A DNA stretch of 64,000 nt from CAWGJF01 sp963822905 (GTDB lineage Bacteria; Bacteroidota; Ignavibacteria; Ignavibacteriales; Ignavibacteriaceae): assembly GCA_963822905.1 (NCBI GenBank), contig CAWGJF010000001.1:1860001-1924000 (forward strand), written 5' to 3'. The first letter of the stretch is position 1; every line of letters begins with the position of its first letter. Made by a program: the position numbers and the translations under genes. The notes under the pieces were generated by a model. That model did not search any database and was not told the origin of the DNA. It saw nothing but the letters and a program-made list of their open reading frames with translations. Shown one piece after another: positions 25,105 through 34,110 of the stretch.

Positions 25105-27720
25105 CTGAAAACTTTTATACTGATATTCTATTCTTGTTTTGCTTATTTAACTTTTGCACAGGATATTAGCAAATACTACCTGGCTGATTCAACTTATGTG
25201 ATTGCTGATTCAGAATTGCAGGCAAGCGGGTTTATGAGGTTTTTTCTGGGTGATCATTGGAGAGATGTCTGGTCTGATTCTGTTAAGCTGCCAGTTCTTA
25301 ATTTAACAAAATTTGCGGGAGGTTTAACCCCAACAAAATTGGGAGGTGGACAACAAACCAAATCCTTACATTTTATTGGGGAGGATGGAAAGAAATATAA
25401 ATTTAGATTATTAAAAAAAGATGCGGGCAGAAGCCTTCCGCATGATTTTCAAAATTCAATCGTGGATGATTTTATTCAGGATCAGGTTAGTGTGATTAAT
25501 CCTGCTTCGTCGATTGTAATTCCAAAGCTGATGGAAGCTGTTAATATTCTGTATGCATACCCGATTATATGTGTCATGCCTAATTCTGATTTATTAAATG
25601 ATTTTAAAGTTGAATTTGGTGGATTTCCAGGAACAATTGAAGAAAACCCGGATGAGTATGAAGATTCTAATCTGAATTTTGCAAATGCGGATAAAGTTGT
25701 TGGCACATTTAAATTATTTGATAAGCTTGAAGAGGACCTTGATGAACAGGTAGATCAGGTAGGATTTCTGAAAGCAAGATTACTTGATATTTTAATTGGA
25801 GATCGGGACAGGCATGCTGGTCAATGGGATTGGGCAGGTTTTAAAGTAGGGAAGAAAAGAATCTGGAAACCTATTCCCAAAGATCGGGACTTTGCTTTTC
25901 CATTGTATGATGGACTTATACCAACGGCTTTAACCATTGCAATTACTTCTATGGTCAATTTTAATGATACGATGCCTTCAATGCTGGATATGACGTGGGA
26001 AGGAAGACATCTGGATCGGAGACTACTCGGAACATTAAAAAAAGAAATCTGGGATTCAGTTGCAGTTTTTATGCAGCAAAAATTAACAGATGATATAATT
26101 GAAAAGGCTGTAAAATGTTTACCGCCTGATTACTTTGAAATTGCCGGTGAACAATTAATTACAAAACTAAAATCAAGAAGAAACCAATTAAAAGCTGCCA
26201 GCGATGAATTTTATAAACTCATAGTTATGTATGTCGATCTGTATTGCAGTAACAAGGGTGAATATGTTGAAATAACTAGATTAAATGATGATTCAACTAA
26301 ATATGAATTATTTAAAAGAAATTCAGAAACGGGAAAAAGAATAATTCCATCAATCAAATCGGGAGTTTTATTAAACTGTATAACTGATGAATTGCGGGTA
26401 CACTTACTTGATGGTGATGATTATACTATCATTCGGGGAAATGTTAATGATGGAATCAGGGTTATTGTCGACGCCGGAGATGGCAAAGATATTTTGATTG
26501 ATTCATCCGATGTAAATGGATATTTATTTCATCTACTCCCAATTAACATTTCATTGAAAAAAACTGAATTTTATGATTCGGGTAAAAAAACAAAGGTAGT
26601 TCTAAACAATGCAACTTATTATAATGATGATAAATATAAAATCCCCGATGATCCTATATTGAAATACGAACCTAAGATGGAGGATAGGTTCCACGATTAT
26701 GGCGTAATTGTGCCGGTAGAATATAACAATGACGACGGATTATTTTTAGGTTTCGGTGGAAGAATAAACTATTATGACTTCAGACAAGTTCCATTTGATC
26801 ACAAATTCGAAGCAGTGTATGGTTATGCCTATAGTATCCATAAACATTATGTGCATTTGCTTGGAGAGTTCAATGATCTTGTCGAAAATACCAATGTCAC
26901 AATTCCTTTTACATTTTCCGGTTTAGAAATTACCAGGTTTTATGGCTTCGGAAATGAAACCAGGTTAAATAGAGATTCACTTTTGCAGAAATATTATAAT
27001 GTAAATCAAAAGCTTGTTAATCTGAATTTTGATATAAGAATTGTTCTTAAACGGAATCTCAGATTAAAATTGGGTATTGGATATGAGTATTCAAATATTA
27101 ATACTCATGAAAACGATTTGCTAAATATTATTAACCCTTATGGAAATGGAGAGTTAAATTTAATCCAATTATCTGGCGGAATAGAATTTGACAATCGTAA
27201 TAACTCAGACATTCCAACTTTCGGGAATTTCTTTTCTATCACTACTAATTATTTGCCCGAACTATTTAATTCCAAAAGTAACTTTGGAAATTTTAAAATC
27301 GACTTGAGACATTATCAAACATTCAATCTAATATCTGAAATAACTATTGCTGGTAGAGTTTTAGCCGGGTATGTTTGGGGAAATTACCCATTTTTTAAAG
27401 GCGCATCGATTGGTGGAAAGAAAACATTTAGAGGTTTTTCTCACGGTCGATTTGTTGGTGATGAATCCATAGTTGGTGAGTTTGATGCAAGAATATATCT
27501 GGGTAAAATAAGAATCTTGCTCCCATTTAAACTAGGTATGAATCTTTTTGCAGATGTAGGAAGAGTATTTTATGATAAGGAATCTTCAAATATCTTGCAT
27601 AATTCATTTGGAGCAGGAATCTGGATGTCAGTGTATGAAAATAGCTTTGTCTTTAGTTTTAATATAGCCCATTCTATAGAAACTACCAGACTATATGCAA
27701 CATTTGGTCAAATGTTTTAA
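25105..27720 (+). CDS. Exported predicted kinase-like domain fused to Omp85-like barrel (copy 1)
   Basis: The conventional start would be GTG 25198, but the frame stays open upstream to a CTG at 25105 and that stretch reads as a signal peptide (xKTFILIFYSCFAYLTFAQ), so I start at CTG 25105 (871 residues). After the signal, GFMRFFLGDHWRDVW and GLTPTKLGGGQQTKSL lead into a module with LLDILIGDRDRHAGQW (about 225-240) and WKPIPKDRDFAF (about 252-263). These look like the catalytic loop and metal motif of FAM20/CotH/HipA-like kinases. From about residue 530 beta-strands form an Omp85-like barrel with KTFRGF near 774. Function is not known. It shares all these features with the gene at 28600. Confidence 0.8.
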   Translation: MKTFILIFYSCFAYLTFAQDISKYYLADSTYVIADSELQASGFMRFFLGDHWRDVWSDSVKLPVLNLTKFAGGLTPTKLGGGQQTKSLHFIGEDGKKYKFRLLKKDAGRSLPHDFQNSIVDDFIQDQVSVINPASSIVIPKLMEAVNILYAYPIICVMPNSDLLNDFKVEFGGFPGTIEENPDEYEDSNLNFANADKVVGTFKLFDKLEEDLDEQVDQVGFLKARLLDILIGDRDRHAGQWDWAGFKVGKKRIWKPIPKDRDFAFPLYDGLIPTALTIAITSMVNFNDTMPSMLDMTWEGRHLDRRLLGTLKKEIWDSVAVFMQQKLTDDIIEKAVKCLPPDYFEIAGEQLITKLKSRRNQLKAASDEFYKLIVMYVDLYCSNKGEYVEITRLNDDSTKYELFKRNSETGKRIIPSIKSGVLLNCITDELRVHLLDGDDYTIIRGNVNDGIRVIVDAGDGKDILIDSSDVNGYLFHLLPINISLKKTEFYDSGKKTKVVLNNATYYNDDKYKIPDDPILKYEPKMEDRFHDYGVIVPVEYNNDDGLFLGFGGRINYYDFRQVPFDHKFEAVYGYAYSIHKHYVHLLGEFNDLVENTNVTIPFTFSGLEITRFYGFGNETRLNRDSLLQKYYNVNQKLVNLNFDIRIVLKRNLRLKLGIGYEYSNINTHENDLLNIINPYGNGELNLIQLSGGIEFDNRNNSDIPTFGNFFSITTNYLPELFNSKSNFGNFKIDLRHYQTFNLISEITIAGRVLAGYVWGNYPFFKGASIGGKKTFRGFSHGRFVGDESIVGEFDARIYLGKIRILLPFKLGMNLFADVGRVFYDKESSNILHNSFGAGIWMSVYENSFVFSFNIAHSIETTRLYATFGQMF

Positions 27721-27752
27721 CCACTTGTAATAAAATGAATTAACTTATTTAT

Positions 27753-28610
27753 ATGAATTATAAGATGAACAATTTTTTCGTTATAATTTTGATTTTTTTT
27801 ACAGGAATAAATTTGAAAATTTATGGACAAAGTATTGGATTGCTTGATAAATATGATATTACGGGAGCAAATGTGACCAGAATTGAATTACCGAATTATC
27901 TGGATGAAGTTTCAGGGCTTGCAAATTATGGGAGCAGTAAATTACTTATGCACGATGATGAAAATGGGATCATCTATATTTATGATTTAAAATCAACTAA
28001 AATTGAAAGAAAAGTCAGGATAGGTAATAAAAAAATCAGGGAGGATTTTGAAGGAATAGCAGCTAATGGAGACACTGTTTTTCTTTCAACAAGTAATGGA
28101 AAAGTTTATTCAACTTTGTTAAATGATAACAATAAAACAGAAACAATCTTTGTGGAGAAGATGAATATAAAAGATAAGATTAATCTTGAAGGACTATGTT
28201 ATACTAAAATAAATAATTCATTAATTCTCCCAAATAAAATAGAGATAAGTAAAAAACATAGTGATGAAAGAGTTTTATTCTCATTTGATGTCGGTAAGAA
28301 AGTATTTTCCAATAAACCTTTGCTAACTATATCCTTGAAAGAATTGAAGAAGAAGTATGATATCGATAATTTTTCACCAACTGCAATTGAAATTCATCCA
28401 ATGAATTATAATTATTTTATACTTTCGTCACATGAGAAATGTATTGTTGAATTAAGTCCCGATGGAGAAATTATTAATGCTCTTAAGCTGGATGGGAAAA
28501 ATCATCGACAGCCTGAAGGATTAACATTTTTAGACGATTTGTCCTTGGTAATTTCTGATGAAGCTTCAGGGGAAAAAGCTGAATTGACAATTATTCCGTT
28601 TGGAAAATGA
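27753..28610 (+). CDS. Secreted SdiA-regulated/beta-propeller-like protein
   Basis: This 285-residue protein starts with a signal peptide (MNNFFVIILIFFTGINLKIYGQ; the ATG at 27768 is an alternative start). The mature part has repeated propeller-like units: EVSGLANYGSSKLLMHDDENGIIYIYDL, REDFEGIAANGDTVFLSTSNGKVY, INLEGLCYTKINNSLIL and RQPEGLTFLDDLSLVISDEASG. The E-G-L/I-A and D-E patterns are those of the SdiA-regulated (YjiK-like) and phytase-like propellers. It begins 32 bases after copy 1 of the kinase-barrel gene and overlaps copy 2, so all three are likely one operon. Its target is unknown. Confidence 0.72.
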   Translation: MNYKMNNFFVIILIFFTGINLKIYGQSIGLLDKYDITGANVTRIELPNYLDEVSGLANYGSSKLLMHDDENGIIYIYDLKSTKIERKVRIGNKKIREDFEGIAANGDTVFLSTSNGKVYSTLLNDNNKTETIFVEKMNIKDKINLEGLCYTKINNSLILPNKIEISKKHSDERVLFSFDVGKKVFSNKPLLTISLKELKKKYDIDNFSPTAIEIHPMNYNYFILSSHEKCIVELSPDGEIINALKLDGKNHRQPEGLTFLDDLSLVISDEASGEKAELTIIPFGK

Positions 28611-31233
28611 ATTGACAAGATTTACAAAAATTATTTTGCTGGTATTATTTTTCAACGTAATCAATTTTTCGCAAAATAATACTCCTCAAAAATTTATTAC
28701 AGTTAAACCTGATTCAACTTACGAAGCAGGGTGGTTTTGGAGATTCTGGCTTGGGGATCACTGGCGAGATTTATGGACAACTTCAGTTAAAGTTGAAGTT
28801 CTAAACCTAAGGGAATTTGATGGTGGTCTGTTACCTATCAAAAAGGGAGGTGGACTTCAGACAAAATCACTTAGATTCAAGAGTAAAAATGGAGTAACAT
28901 GGAAATTTCGTTCTCTTGAAAAGGATCCCTCCAAGCTATTACCTCCGGAACTGCGTGAATCAGTTGCTGAAGATTTACTAAAGGACCAGATCAGTTCTTC
29001 AAATCCTTTTGCTCCTTTGGTCGTTAGCCCGATTTTAAATGCAGTTGGAGTATTGGAATCAAAACCTCGGTTCATGTTTTTACCTGATGATTCACTACTT
29101 GGAAGATTTAGAAATGAATTTAAAAATCAATTCGGAACAATTGAAATACATCCGGACGATTCTGGTGACGAAGAAGAAAATTTTGAGGATGCAGAAGATG
29201 TGAAAGGAACTTATAAATTATTTGAGCATCTTGAAAAAGACCGCGATGAAAAAATATCTTCTGTTGAGTTTTTGAAAGCTCGTTTAGTGGATATTTTATT
29301 GGGAGATTGGGACAGACATATGGATCAGTGGCGTTGGGCGAAATTAGAAATAAATTCGGAAAAAGTTTGGTATCCTATTCCCAGAGACAGAGATCAGGCT
29401 TTTGTGAAGTATGATGGAATTTTAGCCAGGCTAGCAACATATTTTCTTCCCCAGCTAACTAGTTTTGATAAAGATTATCCTGCAATCAAATCATTAACGT
29501 GGAATGGAAGATATCTTGACAGAAGAATACTAACCGAAATGGATAAACACACCTGGGATTCAGTAACGGTTTATGTTTGCAATCAAATTACTGATAGCTT
29601 AATTGATAATGCAATAAATCATCTCCCTGAAAAAATATTTGCTCTTACTCAGCAAGAAGTAAGAACCAAATTATTAAACAGGAGAGATCATCTTCCTGAG
29701 ATATCAAATGAGTTTTACATACTGACCAATGAGGTTGCGGACATTTTCTGCAGTAGAAAAAACGATATTGTTTTTGTATCCAGACTGAGTAATTATCAAA
29801 CTGAAGTAACTGTTAATAAACGTGATGATAAAACCTATGAAGGTAAGGGGAAAAAACTTTTCCATAAAATATTTTCTAATTCCTTCACAAATGAAATCAG
29901 AATTTACCTTAATGATGGTAATGATGTTGCAATCATTAGTGGTGAGTGTGAAGAAAGTCCTCTTCTAAGAGTAATAGGTGGGGAAGGGAACGATGAACTT
30001 ATCGACTCTTCGAATGTTGGTGGGTATTACCTTTCCGTTACTCCTTTTAGAAACAATATGAATAAGACATTTTATTATGATTCAGATGAAGAAACAAAAA
30101 TTACTTATTCATCTGGAACCTGTTATGATGATTTTAAAAATCCTTCAGTTAAAACGGTTATAGAAAAATATGAACCGTCGGTAGTTGATCGTGGAAGTAA
30201 GATTATTATATATCCATTATTGAGTTACAATACTGATTACGGTTTTGTAACTGATCTGAATCTAATTTTATTTAACTATGATTTCAGAAAAGATCCGTTT
30301 GATCAGAAACACCAGGTAAATATTTCCTTTGCTACAAGATTTGCAAAATTCTCTATATCCTATGAAGGTGAATTTATTTCAACTCCAACTCATAAGTCAA
30401 TCATAAGATTGAATACATTGGCGACACAACAATACACGATTAAATATTTTGGGTACGGAAATGATACCAAATATAAAAGTGAACTTGATAAACGAGAATA
30501 CTACAGGGTTGATCAGGGAATCATTAATGTGAAACCTGAATTAGTTTATTCGGTATCGAATAATATGAATATTTTATTTGGATTATCAATCAATCATTTA
30601 AACACAAATATAAAGACCGACTCATTATTAGGTAGATTTCGGTATGATGATTACGGTTCAGAGGAACTTAACCTGTTAGGAATTCATCCTGCTTTGGAAT
30701 TTGATTTTCGGGATAATCAATATTTTCCTTTGACAGGTTTTTATTCCAAACTCTATGCTTCATATTATCCAGGTGTATTCAATACACGACGAGTATTTTC
30801 AAAATATAATTTTGATATAAGAAGTTATTTTACTTTAAATCTTAAAAAACAATTAACAATTGCCCTTAGGGCAGGTGGAAGTAAAGTTATCGGGATGTAT
30901 CCGTATTATCTTGGCTCGGGTTTAGGTGGCTCTGATAATTTGCGGGCGTATAATAAAAATAGGTTCTCCGGTGATGCTTCGCTTTTTGGGCAAATTGAGT
31001 TGAGAATGTATCTGGGCTATTTAAAATTTATATTCAATAATAAAATTGGTTGCAATCTTTTTGCTGAAACAGGAAGAGTGTTTGCACATAGCGAAATATC
31101 TACAAAATGGCATCCATCATACGGAGGTGGATTCTGGGTATCGTATCTCCAAAATGCAATAATTCTTTCAACTTATCTCGCATTTTCTGAAGAAGGTACA
31201 AAGTTTAGTTTTGGTTTTGGAATTGGGTTTTAA
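28600..31233 (+). CDS. Exported predicted kinase-like domain fused to Omp85-like barrel (copy 2)
   Basis: The 877-residue paralogue of the gene at 25105 begins at TTG 28600, overlapping the propeller gene by 11 bases; TTG 28612 is equally possible. A signal peptide (LTRFTKIILLVLFFNVINFSQ) is followed by WFWRFWLGDHWRDLW, GLLPIKKGGGLQTKSLRF, ARLVDILLGDWDRHMDQW (about residue 228-244) and WYPIPRDRDQAF (about 256-267). The C-terminal third is a beta-barrel with NLRAYNKNRF, GQIELRMYLGYLKF and a final F. In many Bacteroidota this middle region lies behind an N-terminal metallophosphoesterase in longer BamA/TamA-type proteins; here that part is absent. Kinase activity is inference from motifs. Confidence 0.8.
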   Translation: MENELTRFTKIILLVLFFNVINFSQNNTPQKFITVKPDSTYEAGWFWRFWLGDHWRDLWTTSVKVEVLNLREFDGGLLPIKKGGGLQTKSLRFKSKNGVTWKFRSLEKDPSKLLPPELRESVAEDLLKDQISSSNPFAPLVVSPILNAVGVLESKPRFMFLPDDSLLGRFRNEFKNQFGTIEIHPDDSGDEEENFEDAEDVKGTYKLFEHLEKDRDEKISSVEFLKARLVDILLGDWDRHMDQWRWAKLEINSEKVWYPIPRDRDQAFVKYDGILARLATYFLPQLTSFDKDYPAIKSLTWNGRYLDRRILTEMDKHTWDSVTVYVCNQITDSLIDNAINHLPEKIFALTQQEVRTKLLNRRDHLPEISNEFYILTNEVADIFCSRKNDIVFVSRLSNYQTEVTVNKRDDKTYEGKGKKLFHKIFSNSFTNEIRIYLNDGNDVAIISGECEESPLLRVIGGEGNDELIDSSNVGGYYLSVTPFRNNMNKTFYYDSDEETKITYSSGTCYDDFKNPSVKTVIEKYEPSVVDRGSKIIIYPLLSYNTDYGFVTDLNLILFNYDFRKDPFDQKHQVNISFATRFAKFSISYEGEFISTPTHKSIIRLNTLATQQYTIKYFGYGNDTKYKSELDKREYYRVDQGIINVKPELVYSVSNNMNILFGLSINHLNTNIKTDSLLGRFRYDDYGSEELNLLGIHPALEFDFRDNQYFPLTGFYSKLYASYYPGVFNTRRVFSKYNFDIRSYFTLNLKKQLTIALRAGGSKVIGMYPYYLGSGLGGSDNLRAYNKNRFSGDASLFGQIELRMYLGYLKFIFNNKIGCNLFAETGRVFAHSEISTKWHPSYGGGFWVSYLQNAIILSTYLAFSEEGTKFSFGFGIGF

Positions 31234-31268
31234 TAATATTCCAGAAGAAAATAGGAACTAGGAATTAT

Positions 31269-31763
31269 TTAATTAAAATATTTTTTAGGATATTCAAAGA
31301 AAATTAATTCCCCAGTATTGTCATTTATAGCTTCCCATAAGCAATCGAATTCAATGCAAACAATTCCACAAGTTGGTATGTTATCTATTTCCTTTTCACA
31401 AACTTTATTTTGAAGAGACGTTAAGCCGGGATTATGTCCAAACAACATCACGGAGTTATTACTTTCTTCAGTGGACTGAACGATTTTCAACAAATTCGTA
31501 ACTGAGGCTTCATAAATAGTATCTTCCATTTTTATCTTCTCAACAGGAAAATTTATTTTCTCACAAATTATTTTTGCCGTTTTCAAAGCACGCTTAGCTG
31601 AACTTGAATACACAATATCCGGTAAAATGTTTTTACCTGAGAGTATTTTACCCATAAAAGGGGCATCACGTTTTCCTCTCTCATTTAATGGCCGGTTAAA
31701 ATCAGTTAAAGAAGGGTTTTCCCAACTAGATTTTGCGTGTCTGATTAAATAAAGGTTTTTCAT
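31269..31763 (-). CDS. sixA: SixA-type histidine phosphatase
   Basis: The 164-residue protein has the RHG-type motif YLIRHAKSSWENP at the N-terminus (phospho-acceptor His), an Arg pocket in RPLNERGKRDAP and SSAKRALKTA, an acid in DTIYEAS and the second His in MLFGHNPGLTS. Short single-domain members with RHAKS are SixA-like phosphohistidine phosphatases; E. coli SixA acts on phosphotransfer proteins. Other small-molecule phosphatases share the fold. It is divergent from the HD/Pycsar-type gene, with a CRP-like palindrome between them. Confidence 0.85.
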   Translation of the reverse strand: MKNLYLIRHAKSSWENPSLTDFNRPLNERGKRDAPFMGKILSGKNILPDIVYSSSAKRALKTAKIICEKINFPVEKIKMEDTIYEASVTNLLKIVQSTEESNNSVMLFGHNPGLTSLQNKVCEKEIDNIPTCGIVCIEFDCLWEAINDNTGELIFFEYPKKYFN

Positions 31764-31820
31764 TTTTTTAAGTGATTCAAATCATTTTGTAATTTGGTTT
31801 ATTTCAAAAAATAATAAAAA

Positions 31821-31836
31821 TGTGATAATTATCACC
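31821..31836. promoter_or_regulatory. CRP/FNR-like palindrome
   Basis: TGTGATAATTATCACC contains a perfect 14-bp palindrome GTGATAATTATCAC and matches the CRP half-site layout TGTGA-N6-TCACA with one mismatch in the last base. It lies about 60 bases before the sixA start and about 105 before the HD/Pycsar-type start, in their shared divergent promoter region. The binding protein is not in the window, so this is a candidate only. Confidence 0.45.
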
Positions 31837-31941
31837 CATGCGCAAAACATATTCGCTTAAATTATTGACGTAAATAATTGATAAAATAATATCAATTCGT
31901 TTCATTTTTCTAAATAATAAAGCGGATTGAGAGGGAAAAAA

Positions 31942-33159
31942 TTGAACACGGATTTAATAAGCAAAGTAGAAGACCATATTTCGAAAATATATAGAGAAAA
32001 ATTACCTGATGATAATTGCTATCACAACCTTGAACACACCAATGAAGTTGTGAATGTTGCAGTGGAACTTGCTAAATCAATGAATGTGAGTAATGATGAA
32101 ATAGAAATACTTACTATTGCTGCCTGGTTCCACGACGTTGGTTATACTGAAAAATGTGAGGGACATGAAAAAGCCAGTGCTGAAATGGCTAAAGAATTTT
32201 TGACAAATGAAAATTATCCAAAAGATAAGATCGCTAAAATTGAAGATTTAATTAATGTTACCCGAATTCCACAGAGACCAAAAAATTTATTACAGGAGAT
32301 TATCTGCGATGCAGACCTGCATCATCTTGGTGTAAAAGATTTTGAAATAAAAGGTGAGATGCTGCGTTGCGAAATTGAAAGATATTTAGATAAAAAATTT
32401 TCTGATTCTGACTGGCTAAAAAACAACATTATGTTTTTCAAACACCAGGAATATTTTACGAAGGCAGCCAAGGACAAATTTGGAGTGCAGAAAAACATAA
32501 ATTTTAATAAAATTAAAGATCAATTAATGATAGTTGAAAAAAAGAAGAAAGATAAAAAGAAAAATAAAATGGATAATGAAGATTCTTCTGATATGAAAGA
32601 AAAATCAGGAAGAAGCATTGAAACGATGTTCAGGAATACAATGCGAACACATGTTGCATTCAGCTCAATGGCTGACACAAAAGCCAACATAATGATTAGT
32701 GTTAACACTCTCGTCTTGACTATTATCGTTAGCGTAATGATAAGAAAACTTGACACGAATCCTCATTTAGTTATACCAACGGCAATGCTGACCTTAACAA
32801 GTTTACTTGCTCTTATTTATGCAATACTTGTAACCAGACCAAAAATTACTTCAGGGACATTTTCTTCAGAAGATATTAAAAACAAAAAAACGAATCTGTT
32901 ATTTTTTGGAAATTTTTATAATGTTTCCTTAAAAGATTTTACGTGGGGAATGAAAGAAATGATTGAAGATAGAAATTATTTATACGATGCGATGATAACG
33001 GACTTTTACCATCTTGGACAAGTTCTCGGGAAGAAATATAAACAACTAAGAATATGTTATACGATTTTTATGTTTGGTGTAATTATTTCTGTAATTGCTT
33101 TTGCAATTGCCTATATGCTTTACCCTGGTGGAACTAATTTAGGACCACTGATAAACTAG
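31942..33159 (+). CDS. HD-domain phosphohydrolase fused to Pycsar-type (DUF5706-like) membrane effector
   Basis: I place the start at TTG 31942 because GAGAGGG sits just upstream; a TTG at 31927 would lie before this ribosome site. Residues about 1-170 are an HD domain: CYHNLEHTNEVV, IAAWFHDVGYTEKCEGHEKAS and IICDADLHHLG give the H...HD...D metal set. A lysine-rich linker follows (KKKKDKKKNK), then residues about 220-400 match the Pycsar effector membrane domain: ETMFRNTMRTHVAFSSMADTKANIMISVNTLVLTIIVSVM plus two more helices, the last near the C-terminus. Such membrane domains are effectors activated by cyclic nucleotides in Pycsar defence. No cyclase is adjacent. A housekeeping signalling role is possible. 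Confidence 0.8.
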   Translation: MNTDLISKVEDHISKIYREKLPDDNCYHNLEHTNEVVNVAVELAKSMNVSNDEIEILTIAAWFHDVGYTEKCEGHEKASAEMAKEFLTNENYPKDKIAKIEDLINVTRIPQRPKNLLQEIICDADLHHLGVKDFEIKGEMLRCEIERYLDKKFSDSDWLKNNIMFFKHQEYFTKAAKDKFGVQKNINFNKIKDQLMIVEKKKKDKKKNKMDNEDSSDMKEKSGRSIETMFRNTMRTHVAFSSMADTKANIMISVNTLVLTIIVSVMIRKLDTNPHLVIPTAMLTLTSLLALIYAILVTRPKITSGTFSSEDIKNKKTNLLFFGNFYNVSLKDFTWGMKEMIEDRNYLYDAMITDFYHLGQVLGKKYKQLRICYTIFMFGVIISVIAFAIAYMLYPGGTNLGPLIN

Positions 33160-33162
33160 AAT

Positions 33163-33189
33163 GAAAAAAAAGTCCGCAAAAAGCGGACT
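33163..33189 (-). terminator. Rho-independent terminator for the OB-fold lipoprotein gene
   Basis: Arms AGTCCGC (33171-33177) and GCGGACT (33183-33189) form a perfect 7-bp stem with a five-base loop. Read on the minus strand, a run of at least seven T follows immediately, so it ends the leftward lipoprotein transcript. The + strand lacks a T run after the stem, though the hairpin is also just past the HD/Pycsar-type gene. Confidence 0.85.
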
Positions 33190-33214
33190 GATAAAATAAT
33201 ATCCTGATTTTCAA

Positions 33215-33928
33215 TTAAATTTCTTTTAAAACCTTTGCATCTTCAATTATAACGGGGAAAAAGTAACCTGCACCAAAATCTTTATCAATGCCAAGTTTCC
33301 CTTCAACAATAATAACATCCCCAATCTTAACTGCATCCTGACTCGTAACAACAATATCATAATCATTTGATGAACCGGTTCCATCTTGAATATGTATCCA
33401 GTTTCTCTTCATTATATTCGGATTATATTTGACTACTTGTCCTTTAACTTTAATTATCTTCCCGGTCAGTTCAGTCCTGTTGGCGTAAATATTCGCGATA
33501 GTTTTATCATCACTTAATGGTTCAACCTTTACATTTTTTTTATCGGGATTTTGTGCACTGCCATGCGGGTTCGTCATTTGATTTGGATCACTCGATTTTC
33601 TCGCATCCTGAACAAATAACACTGAGTCAAAAGTCCTGTTAAGAGTTGGACTTTCAAAGTTTTTCATTTCCATACTTTGTGAAAAATAAAGCATTTCGCC
33701 TTTCTCGATTTCCATTTTTGTAATAGCAATCCAGAATGTTTTTTCTCCCTCTTTAACATTAAGATATGAATAATCATTTGTAGGGAGAATATCTAAAACT
33801 TTTACCACATGCGGTACTTTGCTCATAACATCAGTAGTATTAGCTGATTTATTCTCAGTATTAGTATTATCATTACAACCTATCACTAGTGCAAGTCCAG
33901 CAATTAACAACACAAGTATTTTATTCAT
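33215..33928 (-). CDS. Lipoprotein with OB-fold-like domain
   Basis: The 237-residue product has a lipoprotein signal (MNKILVLLIAGLALVIGC, lipid-modified Cys 18). Two parts follow: residues about 40-100, with YSYLNVKEGEKTFWIAITK and YFSQSMEMKNFESPTLNRTFDSV, and residues about 145-235, with LTGKIIKVKGQVVKYNPNIMKRNWIHIQDGTG and IGDVIIVEGKLGIDKDFGAGYFFPVIIEDAKV. The second is the pattern of bacterial periplasmic OB-fold proteins. The first resembles the linker region of NrfJ-like or GW-type cytochrome-associated proteins only weakly. A likely periplasmic membrane-anchored protein of unknown function, transcribed alone. Confidence 0.72.
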   Translation of the reverse strand: MNKILVLLIAGLALVIGCNDNTNTENKSANTTDVMSKVPHVVKVLDILPTNDYSYLNVKEGEKTFWIAITKMEIEKGEMLYFSQSMEMKNFESPTLNRTFDSVLFVQDARKSSDPNQMTNPHGSAQNPDKKNVKVEPLSDDKTIANIYANRTELTGKIIKVKGQVVKYNPNIMKRNWIHIQDGTGSSNDYDIVVTSQDAVKIGDVIIVEGKLGIDKDFGAGYFFPVIIEDAKVLKEI

Positions 33929-34110
33929 TTTTATCCTTTATTTTTATTCTAATTCTCTAAATATATGAAAATGCAGAATACAATTCCTTATATTATTTTA
34001 TATACATATGAGTTTGATTTTGACTAATTATGAATAAAAATTCTGAATTATTAACTTTAATGCAGGCAGAAGAATTTTTCTCACAGCCAGGATTAATCGG
34101 ATTACACTTT

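Noticed and set aside
25088..25105. ATG 25088 as start of the first kinase-barrel gene
   Set aside because: It reads in another frame and hits a stop after six codons.
31942..33159. Complete Pycsar phage-defence operon
   Set aside because: No uridylate or cytidylate cyclase gene is adjacent; the class III cyclase is about 24 kb away on the other strand.
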